From assembly GCA_963969395.1 (NCBI GenBank), contig OZ017801.1, forward strand, positions 11,661,611 through 11,725,610: a stretch of 64,000 bases of DNA. The letters are read 5' to 3'. The DNA is from Pseudoscleropodium purum (Eukaryota > Streptophyta > Bryopsida > Hypnales > Brachytheciaceae). The position numbers and the translations under genes are program-made. The notes beneath the pieces are model-generated. The model saw only the letters and a program-made list of their open reading frames with translations. It was not told the DNA's origin and made no database searches. Positions 1 to 9,445 of this stretch are shown here, piece after piece (the first letter of the stretch is position 1; each line of letters begins with the position of its first letter).

Positions 1-1763
1 AAAAAAAAGTTTAATTTTATTTAATAATCTAATTTTAAAAATAATATTTTATATGATGTGGTAGGAGTTCAACCATGTTATACTACCGTAGTGGTGTAGT
101 TCTTTTATTCTACACAACTTGTAAACTCAAGGGCTTTCGTTACCCTCAAATCCCTTCTAATGTGCTTATTCAAACTCGTTTACATTTTAATTACTTTAAA
201 TGAACTGTTGACAAATCATTGGAAAATGATGCTCTAAATAATGTAGCTACAATGATTTGTTCTAATAGTCCATATGATACTAATCTATCAAAGTCACGCT
301 ACACTAAATTAATGCAAAGATAAAATATTAATAAACTGAATCAATATCCTCCAAATAAAAAATTTGTAGTGACATTAATTTTTTGAGTTAAAACTCATTT
401 TCCCATATACTATTGAGACAAAGTAGTGTTCACAAACTTCTTAAGACTTAGAGGAATTAAAGCCAACAAAAATGGACGTTTTCTTAATTCAACAAAGTTA
501 CATTTTAGGCATTCCACATAACAAACAATTTTTCTGTGTGGTAGAGCAATTTGCACCTTGGAATGTAAGCAAGTAAGGATAATAATAGATAGAGTTGTCC
601 ACATGTGAGCAATCATTCACAAAATAATCTATTATTAATAGTATTCATCCAAACATTAGCAAATCTAGTCTTCTTGAGGAGGATTTTGGCGATTTTATTC
701 ATTTTTCAAGTAATCTTCTTAGTGTTCAAGGAGCCCATGCTCCAATCATGCGAGATTAGAGCTAACGATAAAGTGTGTACATTGAGGAATCAAGTGACAA
801 AGTTTCAAAAAAAAAGGATGAAATTCTATAAGCACCCAAACTAGGATTAGATGGAATTTGTTTTTTCATATCTTTTAAATTGTTCTTAATTTGTATACAT
901 GGATACTTACTACTTCTTTTGATGAAATAGTTAACCCTTCCATTGACACCCCTTCTACGAATTAGGGTTCATTTTATACTTGAAGGTTGCTTTAAATCTA
1001 GAAGTAGGGCCAATTTGGTGGAATGAAGTTTTTATTTAAAAAAGAAACAATTTCATGTGACCCATGCTTGTTCAATTGGGTGTACCAAAAATGGGAGGCC
1101 AATTCTTGGCTTAGGGGCCAATGTGAGATTTCAATTAAAAAAATTCTTATAACATATTCTTATTTTTTCATTAGGAAAAATTTCAGCCCTCCCGAAGGCC
1201 GTGAGTTGGGAAGCTTCCTAAAATCCCCTGAGTGCAATTAGAAAGAATTTTAAACTATTTTTTATTTTTTAATGAAAGTTGCTGACATGGCACTACTTGT
1301 GCCACGTCAGTGACACATTAGATTTCAATATTTTTTAATATTTTTTTTGAATATGCTCTATGGGGTGCCAAAAAATACATCCTTAACAGCCTCTTGGAAG
1401 GTTCAACTTTTTCCTAACAAATTAGATTTGTTGAATTTTGTGCAATTATCCTCTAGGTGTGAGTGGCCCTTCAAAACTTTAGTCCCTCCCACTCAATCCT
1501 TCTCCTTGAGCCCCTCACCTTGAGTCCTTTAGTCCCTTGTCACTCAATCCCTCTCCTTCTCTTAGTTTTTTTTAATTGTCTCAAAATCTTGACTTCAAGG
1601 CTTTTACATTGGGAGAATTAGCCCCATTTACAGTCTTATTTTAATGATAGTTATTTTAATGCGTAGTTGAAGATGACCTTGAGCCCGAAAGGGTCTGAAA
1701 TTTTGTGCAACTCGACCTCATGGAGAATTGGCCTATGGCCTCTCCATGTAAAGCGGACCTAAT
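1..1763. other. AT-rich intergenic DNA, no gene seen
   Basis: No coding sequence is convincing here. The short open frames are AT-rich and show no family resemblance. Bases about 1160-1420 are a diverged copy, in the opposite direction, of about 45350-45650. Both contain the stretch TTTTTTAATGAAAGTTGCTG followed by a degenerate GCACTACT-CCAC-TCAGTG segment, so this is a dispersed repeat. Bases about 150-280 weakly resemble about 44260-44340, which suggests a larger decayed element shared with the 43.8-45.6 kb region. Confidence 0.5.
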
Positions 1764-2310
1764 AAGGTAAACCTACCTATGACAGGCAAATCACCCATGA
1801 CAGGCACCTAGGGAACTCCCCCATTACAGTCTTCCATCAACCCATGAGAAACTTTTTCTTAAAAATAGAATTAAGACTACATTAGGTTGAGTTTTAGTTG
1901 TCATCAAAGCCTTGGAATATGGTTATGGAGTTATTAATAACTGTGATAGGACATTGACACCTTTCTAGTGTAAACTGTTAGTAAAAAGTTATTTTTTAAT
2001 TTCTTTATGTCATATCCATGTTAGGAAATCTTGTAACCATGTTAAAGAATGTTATGACTGCTTTGGGTGGTAAGATGACCATCATGGAAACACTTTTCTG
2101 CTGATTTGGGGTAGTCTACAGACTTTTTTGGGCAAACTGGACAGCAAACTTCGAAAATTCACAAAAAATTCATATTTTGTCGAAAAAATAAAATTCTAGT
2201 TGCTTCCTTCATTTCTCACATTTGTCTTTGTACAAAAAAAAATCAGATTTTTTTTGTCAATGGCAATAGGACAGATCAGCCATTCTGCCTGTCATAGGCA
2301 GGTTTACCTT
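1764..2310. mobile_element. TIR element ending in AAGGTAAACC (non-autonomous)
   Basis: The left end reads AAGGTAAACCTACCTATGAC. The reverse complement of the right end reads AAGGTAAACCTGCCTATGAC, and both continue into AGGCA, giving terminal inverted repeats of about 25 bases with one mismatch. The motif CCYATGACAGGCA is repeated just inside the left end. There is no transposase frame, so this is a non-autonomous element of about 547 bases. The flanks (AAT on the left, AAC on the right) give no clear target duplication. A shorter relative lies at 20912-21069. The superfamily is not established. Confidence 0.6.
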
Positions 2311-3284
2311 AACTCTACGGTCCCATAAATTTCCCAAGAAAAAATTTGGCCGCCAAGGCGTGTGTCCCCTCTTCCACCATCACAATAACAATAAATGAAA
2401 AAAAGAAAAAGAAAAGGCACTGATTCGGTTCCAGTATTAGCAAAAAGAATCCATTTGAGCAGATCTTTTCTCGTGTCACAGGAACTCCGGAGCCCACCCC
2501 TCCCCTCCCCACCCATGGCCATTGGTCTCCCTGACGCCAACGCAGCCGAATCAGAAGGCCCCCGAATCCATTTCAAAAGACCCACCCAAGGACCCCCAAC
2601 GCCTCAAGCCGCCACGTCGCCCTGCCAGCTCGGCAGCCTCGGATCCGCCCAGTCAGCCACCCCTTTGCACCCTCGGCCGAGTCCCGCATCCGAATCTTCT
2701 AATCATTCCCTCATCGCACTGCCCGACCGAAGGCGCCACTGCCCCGCGGGCAGAGCAGCAGGACAACTGAAAATCCGAAGGCCAGCCCGTATGGATGAAA
2801 AAAAGGGATGAGAATTGAATGGTAACGACGGAGAAGCACGGGTCCCAGTGCCCGTTCCCGTGGGTATAGGGTCCCATGCGTGAATGATGAGGATATGGGG
2901 AGCACAAAGGGATGGGAGCGACCCACCGCAAGCGCCATCCTCTTGGAACAGTGAATGCTAGGTTTTTCACGTTTTCACGCCCTCCGTCCGTTTCTAGCGA
3001 CCATTCGGGTTTCCGGACGGAGCTCCAGCTTGTGATCGGAGCTTTGATGTTATCGGAGTTTTGGGTGAGAAATTGACAATTAGGTTCACTTGGAGTGAGC
3101 CTAGATTGTTGATCGCGGTCGCTATGGGAGTGAATGACGAGAGGAGGGGCACGCGCGTGGATTCCATGCGGAGGTTAGGGGAGGATAGTTTCTGTGCTTC
3201 GACGGGGCCTAGTGAGGGTATGTGGTGGTTTGATGGAGGGGGTTTGATGAATTGGCTGTCGGGGGTTTGATGAATTGGCTGTCG
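2311..3284 (+). promoter_or_regulatory. 5' flank and likely leader of GUN1 copy A
   Basis: This is GC-richer DNA immediately upstream of the first GUN1 copy. It has pyrimidine/purine tracts and C-rich stretches typical of a plant promoter and leader. No TATA box could be placed with confidence. The last 80-100 bases are related to the 5' flank of copy B beyond 13854: shared GAGGGT, ATGTGGTGGTTTGA-like and GCTGT-GGGG blocks. They differ by indels and substitutions, unlike the perfectly matching arms, so the two copies have related but distinct upstream regions. Confidence 0.5.
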
Positions 3285-3286
3285 GG
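3241..3286 (+). repeat. 23-base tandem duplication at the outer edge of the left arm
   Basis: Two adjacent identical 23-base units (3241-3263 and 3264-3286) begin GGTTTGATGAATTGGC. A third partial unit, GGTTTGA, follows. The right flank carries one diverged unit (GGTTTGAATTCGCTGTTC). Perfect arm identity starts at 3285, inside this repeat. Confidence 0.85.
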
Positions 3287-3337
3287 GGTTTGAATAGGGT
3301 GTGTGAGGGATTTTGAGGGTTTGGTGGTGCTGGGGCG

Positions 3338-3799
3338 ATGGCGAGCGGGGCGGGGTTCTTGACGGCGGAGGCCAAGGCGGCGAGCGCCGCGGCCGGGGTG
3401 GGTGCGGTGGTGGGCGGAGCGGGAAGCTCAGGGATCAAGGGCGCCACGAGCAGCGGCCGCGGCGGGCGATGGAGGCAGCAGGGCGTGGTAGGGCACGGTG
3501 GCGGGGAGGCGTGGGTGGCGCAGCGCGTGGCTGTGGCGGGGAGCGGGCGCGCGGGCTGGGGACACCAGCCGGCGGGGCACCATCACCACCACCACCACCA
3601 CCCGCCGCAGTCGCAGTCGGCGTCCGCGTCGGCGTCCGGGGGCTTGAATGCGGAGTTTTGCGGGCGGCGGTCGACGCGGCTGGTGAGCAAGTTCCATCAC
3701 GGGCGGCAGAAGCTGTACATGGGCAAGCACAGCCCCGAGGCGGACATGGCGGCCCAGGAAATTCTGCAGGCGTCGGCGATTGCGGGGAGCTCGACTAGC

Positions 3800-3833
<34 letters not shown>

Positions 3834-6826
3834 GCATGCTGCTGGAGAAGTGGTCGCACCAGCTGGTGGGCATGGAGGATTTTCCTTACCTGCTGCGTGA
3901 ACTGGGGAACCGCGGCGAGTGGGAGCGCGCGCTGCAGGGGTACGAGTGGATGGTGCAGCAGGGCCACCTGCGGAGCGAGTGGAGCAAGCTGGCGAGCATC
4001 ATGATCAGCACGCTGGGTCGGCTGGGGAAGGTGGAGATCGCGCTGGACGTGTTCAGCCGCGCGCAGAAGGCCGGGTTCGGGAACAACGTGTACGCGTACT
4101 CGGCGATGGTGAGCGCGTACGGCCGCAGCGGGCGTTGCCGCGAGGCGCTGAAGGTGTTCCAGGCGATGAAGAAGGCGGGGTGCAAGCCGAATTTGATCAC
4201 GTACAACACGATCATCGACGCTTGCGGGAAGGGCGGCGTGGACCTGAAGAAGGCGCTGGACATCTTCGAGGAGATGCAGAAGGAGGGCGTGGAGCCGGAC
4301 CGCATCACGTTCAACTCGCTGATCGCCGTGTGCAGCCGCGGCAGCCTGTGGGAGGACTCGCAGCGCGTGTTCGCGGAGATGCAGCGGCGGGGCATCGAGC
4401 AGGACATCTTCACGTACAACACGCTGATCGACGCCTTGTGCAAGGGCGGTCAGATGGAGCTGGCGGCGTCCATCATGGCGTCCATGCGCGGCAAGAGCAT
4501 CAGCCCGAACGTGGTGACGTACAGCACGATGATCGACGGGTATGGCAAGCTGGGTTGCTTCGAGGAGGCCATCGGTCTGTACCACGAGATGAAGGAGTCG
4601 GGCGTGCGTGCGGACCGTGTGTCTTACAACACGCTGATCGACATCTACGCGAAGCTGGGCCGCTTCGAGGACGCGCTGACGGCGTGCAAGGACATGGAGC
4701 GCGCGGGTCTGAAGGCGGACGTGGTGACTTACAATGCGCTGATCGACGCGTACGGGAAGCAAGGGAAGTGCAAGGACGCTGCTTGCCTGTTCGAGAAGAT
4801 GAAAGGGGAGGGTCTGGTTCCGAACGTGCTGACGTTCTCGGCGTTGATCGACTCGTTTTCGAAGGCGGGGATGCACCAGGAAGCGACGAACATCTTCGTG
4901 GAGTTCAAGCGTGCGGGTCTGAAGCCGGACGTGGTGCTGTACAGCTCTCTGATCGACTCGTGCTGCAAATGCGGTCTGGTGGAGGATGCGGTGGTGCTGC
5001 TGCAGGAGATGATGCAGGCTGGTATCCAGCCCAACATCGTGACTTACAACTCGCTCATCGACGCCTATGGGCGAAACGGCCAGGTGCGTGGAAGGAAGCG
5101 TTTTTGGCGCAGGGTGTCGCCGTTTGGTTTGGGCTGTTTCGCCGGTCCCTTTCGTGACCTCGACGATCCGAATTTTTGTTCCTTGTTTCTGCGATGTGTT
5201 TCTTTGCGAGCCTGTCTTGTTAGGGTTTTTGCTCATCCTCATGCTCATGCGTGTTCTGAACACCGAAGGATGCGAATTCTGAACGTTGTGACACACTGTG
5301 CGCAGGTGGACAGTGTGGAAGCCATGAAAGCCACCTTGCCGAACAGCCCTGTGGTCCAGAAATTCGGCGACAAGAGCATGGAAATGGTGCGGAGGCCCGC
5401 TCACCCGCAAGAGAATGGCGGCGACCACACTGGTGTGTTGGCTGCCGTGAGCGTGTTCCACGAGATGCAGCAGTTCGGGCTGAAGCCCAATGTCGTGACC
5501 TTCTCCGCCATTCTGAACGCCTGCAGGTGAGCCTTTGCTTGTGAAAGGTGGAGCGCATGTTTTTGTACCTCCAGATTGGATGGAGAGGGTCGAGGAGTGC
5601 GTTATTGAATGTTTGTTCACTGATTTGGGCGTGTTTGATTGGTGCAGTCGATGTGCTTCGCTCCAAGAGGCGTCCGTGTTGCTGGAGCAGATGCGTTTCT
5701 TCGACAGCTGGGTGTACGGCATCGCCCACGGACTGCTGATGGGTTTGAGGGAGCAGGTTTGGGTGGAGGCTCTGAGGCTTTTTGACGAGATTGCTCGGAT
5801 GGACTACGCCACGGGGGCCGCGTTTTACAACGCTCTGACGGATGTGCTGTGGCACTTTGGCCAGGTGTGAGCCTTTACCGGTCTCTGGCATTCTGTTTTT
5901 CTGGCAGCCAGGTCTTGTGGTCCCGCACTGTGTTCTCTGACCTTGTGTGGGTGTTCCCTGTTATCCCGAGGGTTGGATCTTGGTTTTAGGGTTTGATTTG
6001 TTATTCAGGTTTGGTCGGGATGGTTGCGTTGCAACACGTGATGCTGTGTCCTCGCCGGTCAGTGAGTCTTGAAGTAACGAGTCCAAAGTTTTTACCTGTC
6101 TGCTCGAATGAGTTCCGCGGCTGAGTGTTTGTGTGCTTGTCGAAACAGAGGGAGGGAGCTCAGAAGGTGGTGGTTGCTGCGAAGCGGCGGCAGGTGTGGG
6201 AGAACGCGTGGTGGCGGTCTGAGCAGCAGTTTTGTCTGGACCTGCACCTGATGTCTGTCGGCGCAGCTCAAGCCATGCTCCACGTTTGGCTTCTGGATCT
6301 GAGAGACTTGGTGTGGGAAGGTCACGACTTGCCCCGAGTTCTCAGGTATGTGATGCCGGCGATTACCTTTGGGGTGGTTCAGTGATTGCAGGTCGGTATG
6401 TGAGTCGCTATCGTTTAGCCGAAGCTTTGATTTGTTTCGCTCGTTGCACCGTGTGTGAGAATTGCCGTAGAAGTCTGTTTGACGATGAGTGCATCCGGCA
6501 CTGATGTTCGTGGCGTTTTGTGCGGTGGTGACAGTATTTTGACCGGTTGGGGCAAGCACAGCAAAGTGGCCGGCTTCAGCACCGTGAAACGAGCCGTGGA
6601 GTCGAGGTTGCAGGAGATCAAGGCCCCGTTCCAAGTGGGTAGGTACAATGAAGGGCGTCTGGTGTGCGCGGGCCACATCGTGCGGGCCTGGCTCGAGGAT
6701 CCCAGGACGTCCCAGCTGCTGACGCTGAGGGACGCGATCATCAAGTCGAATCCGCAGTGGAATCGGCTGCCCGACCTTGGATTGTTATCCTTGAAGGAAG
6801 CCCAGTTGGCAGACGTGACGACGTAG
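3338..6826 (+). CDS. GUN1: GUN1 copy A, chloroplast PPR-SMR protein (5 exons, 890 aa)
   Basis: Exons are 3338-5083, 5306-5526, 5648-5864, 6149-6345 and 6535-6826. All junctions are GT-AG and the phases agree. GENOMES UNCOUPLED 1 acts in the chloroplast in plastid-to-nucleus signalling. Arabidopsis GUN1 is about 918 aa. Residues 1-105 are a low-complexity Ala/Gly/Ser/His leader, likely a transit peptide. [17 protein letters not shown] near residue 108 matches the conserved GUN1 block. About eleven tandem 35-residue PPR motifs run from about residue 205 to 582, and another spans exons 2-3 ([18 protein letters not shown]). The SMR domain fills exons 4-5, with LDLHLMS near residue 758 and TGWGKHSK near 797. 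The start is the first ATG of the frame, with MASGAGFL resembling the family start. Exon 1 is much more GC-rich than neighbouring genes. Poly-His and poly-Thr runs come from CAC and ACG microsatellites. Intron 1 is in frame and free of stops. Confidence 0.93.
3807..3832 (+). repeat. ACG microsatellite coding for poly-Thr in GUN1 copy A
   Basis: An uninterrupted ACG/CGA run encodes eight threonines just before the PPR region. The same run, of the same length, is at 13307-13332 in copy B. Such tracts slip quickly, so equal length argues for very recent identity of the arms. Confidence 0.85.
5084..5305 (+). other. GUN1 intron 1: 222 bases, in frame and stop-free
   Basis: The intron starts CAG|GTGCGT and ends GCGCAG|GTGG. 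It is called an intron because the translated 74 residues have no counterpart in GUN1 proteins, and removing them joins the [20 protein letters not shown] to [10 protein letters not shown] in frame. It has no stop in the GUN1 frame, so an unspliced transcript would encode a 964-aa protein. The identical intron in copy B is 11834-12055. Confidence 0.8.
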
Positions 6827-7693
6827 GGAAATGGGACTCTGTCGTCTCGCTTCTGATTCGAGGGAGCGTGGTTTTGATCACGCCTTCCTCCACTACATGG
6901 GACGTTGAGAGCCCTCGGCAGGTCGGGGTGAGATTGCAGCCGGTTTGCCTTCTACTAGAACCCTAGACCGAGTCCCTTTTCCTCCCATTCAGGTGCACAG
7001 CTCTCAGATCACGGACGAGGAGGCTTGGCTCGGTTGATACTGTAATCTTGTTTTGAGAGCAGGCCGTTTGGACAGATCTGGTTGGTCGCAATATACCGCA
7101 CTCGATACGCTGAGCATGATAATCCGTCGAGAATTTTGGTCCCTCCAGCATAAACCTGAGGCTGGTCACGCGCTGATCGGTTAGTTTAGGTCATTGATAT
7201 GCCGGAGGCCCAACCTCCGCGATGTACAATATTGAGGCCATGTGCTGGTGGTGTATTCGGAAAGCATTTTAAATGCTCGACATTGGAGCTATTGAATTCG
7301 AGGCATTGTCTGTCTACTCCTCCACGATGAACTGCTTCGGTAGCATTGTGAACACCTGTGATGTGGCATTGTGGATATTGGTTGTGCGAGTATGTGCTTG
7401 TGCGGAGTGAGTTTGAATGCAAGGCTTATGGATCTGCATGACCTAGAGTTTGGCTGGTTCCAGAGTGGCTTTGAGCGTGTACAGGTTGTATACAATTGTG
7501 TTTGTCAGTTGCTTCCATTTTGCATCATTGTTGTTTTAGATTGAATCAAGGCGAGGATGATTGATTACGTTCAGTTTTTTCACCGAGCTCCTGAGCTCTT
7601 TTGCGAAAAAATAATTGGGTAATGTCAATTCCAATGGTGGGAATGTTGTAGGCAACCTACTCTTGTATGTCTTAAGTTTTTTTAGAAAATATT
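6827..7693 (+). other. 3' flank of GUN1 copy A inside the inverted repeat
   Basis: There is no coding gene here. This is transcribed-looking moderate-GC DNA after the TAG stop, grading into AT-rich DNA. It is identical in reverse complement to 9446-10312. A poly-A signal could not be assigned with confidence. Because it is in both arms, a transcript reading through it into the spacer and the other arm would fold on itself. Confidence 0.5.
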
Positions 7694-9445
7694 ACAGATT
7701 GCAAGTATTAGAATTTGAAGGTGGAAAGTATTATAAACAAATAATTATATAAGGAAATCTGTAAAGTGGATTCCAAAATTTAGAAAATGGCATCTATAGA
7801 CTATGAGAGACTCTCCATTCCATTTTTACGTAGTGGAAATAATAACTTACCCCTAAAATCCATTGATGCATGGTCGTGAAAGTAGGGTATTGAATTCTTG
7901 AATAGACTCTAAGAACTTGAGAGTTATTTATTTATTTATTTATTTTTATGGTAGCTTCTAGTTATTATTTTCTTTCAGTGTTAAACTTTGTTTGGTTTGA
8001 TTGAAAGAAGCACTCAAAAAGTCATAACTTATAAGGCTTTGTCTATTTTAATTGAAACAATCTAGGGCAATCTTAGGTGTTGTCTAGATTGCAAAGAAAT
8101 TTTGCTTCTTTTATTACAATAACTACTAGGAGTATATTGTGTATTGTTGTCACATTCAAAATAAGTAAATAATTTTCTAATTATTTAACCCCTAAATGAT
8201 TCTGACTATATTTTCACCAAAGTTGCTCCGAAACTATCATTTCTAGAACAAGTACGAAATTTTATAAAAAGAGATATTTTGGGACACATAACCATAGGAT
8301 CTTGTTGTATGCTAATTTGAAAAGATGTGCAAAAATTTCAGAAATTTCCACCATGTAGATTGCAAAATATTAGCATTTGAATTGACAAAGTTGCTTTTTT
8401 TGGCCTTGTGAAAAATTGGGCAATCCACTTCATAAAGTCACATTTGTATGAAAAAATGTCCAAAAAGGTGGTTACTCTTTGAATTCATTCTTCCAATCAA
8501 GTTGGCTATGTGCTTGAAAAATTTTAGATCATTAATTTTGGCATTGTACAACATATAGGAAAAAAATTGTAAGTAGAAAGAAGTAGAGAATGATTCAAAA
8601 TACTAAATTGTTAATAATTTATTTATGAAATTGAAAAATGTCAATTCCAATACTCGTTATAAACAATCTATACTTCATTTTTTTTTTCTAATTTCAAAAA
8701 TATTGAAAATTGAGTTAAATGAAGGACTTCAACGTTTGTCTTATAGTAGCCATTCAATAATGACCCATAAATTCCCATAAATTAAAACTCCACATCATTA
8801 TTGACTCATTAATCAAAAAGGAATGATTCAAAGTTTCCAAGTACATGCAAATCTAAAACCAATTTCAAAATTTTAATTCCTAAGCAAGAAATTTTAAAAG
8901 AAGATTATTATGTTGCCTATATTATCCAATGAGCAACATATCATACAATACTTACAATACCTTACTAATTACATATCTTACAATACCTTTTTTAACCTAG
9001 TAGTCAAAAGTTATAAAAATTGTTCAACCTCAAAGGTACTCCTTCACCACATATCATGTTAAAATTTCAAAAGAAAACAGATAAAATCTCCATTCATAAT
9101 GAGTTGCTCAAAATTACTATGTCCCAAAAATGTAATTTAGACATTTACGAGTTAATTCATAAAAAAATTTGAAATTCAATAACTATCACATTGTAGCCCC
9201 AAACAACACAAAACAAAGCTAGTGCACCCCTCCTCATAGAGAGTTTTCCAATATTCACAAGAATATGACTCAACGATGCACAATCTTGAAAAGCCTCACC
9301 ATAACAAACAAACACTTCACTTCAGATACATAATGTATAAGTAAATGTGTATATATATAAACATAAAGAAAAAACTTTGAATCATTTTATTTGATTAACG
9401 AAATGAAAGTAACCACTACATTGTTGGTCTTCGGAGTCAATTTGC
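7694..9445. other. AT-rich spacer between the inverted-repeat arms
   Basis: The spacer is 1752 bases without a gene. It contains a TTTA microsatellite near 7923-7947 and the TTAA-bounded element at 8185-9155. It is not symmetric, which argues against a simple read-fold artefact, since that usually gives little or no unique loop. Confidence 0.8.
8185..9155. mobile_element. TTAA-bounded TIR element in the palindrome loop
   Basis: The element begins TTAACCCCTAAATG, and its right end, reverse-complemented, reads TTAACTCGTAAATG. The whole interior aligns with 24772-25724 in the opposite orientation, for example AGGATCTTGT, TGTATGAAAAAA and AATGATTCAAA blocks in the same order. It is 971 bases long, has no transposase frame, and is non-autonomous. 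Confidence 0.75.

Larger units (their letters stand above)
3285..7693 (+). repeat. Left arm of 4.4-kb inverted repeat containing GUN1
   Basis: This arm pairs with 9446-13854. For every matched position the two coordinates sum to 17139, so there are no indels over 4409 bases. All open frames in the two arms translate identically in all frames, and direct reading of both ends shows the match stopping at 3284/13855 and 7694/9445. Microsatellites inside the arms also have the same length. The arm holds the whole GUN1 gene plus about 870 bases of 3' DNA, but not the promoter. Confidence 0.95.

Noticed and set aside
3919..5157. 412-codon plus-strand frame inside GUN1 exon 1 (and mirror)
   Set aside because: It is a shifted frame of the PPR array with Gly/Arg/His-rich repeats and no independent homology.
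3428..5722. Antisense 764-codon open frame over GUN1 (and its mirror at 11417-13711)
   Set aside because: It is a by-product of G/C-ending codons in the PPR exon, which leave few stops on the other strand. The translation is Arg/His/Leu-rich low complexity, and it ignores the GUN1 exon-intron structure.
7694..9445. Reading the palindrome as a read-fold (missing-adapter) artefact
   Set aside because: Not fully excluded. However, the loop is unique and asymmetric and the outer flanks are diverged rather than absent, which a simple fold-back read would not produce.
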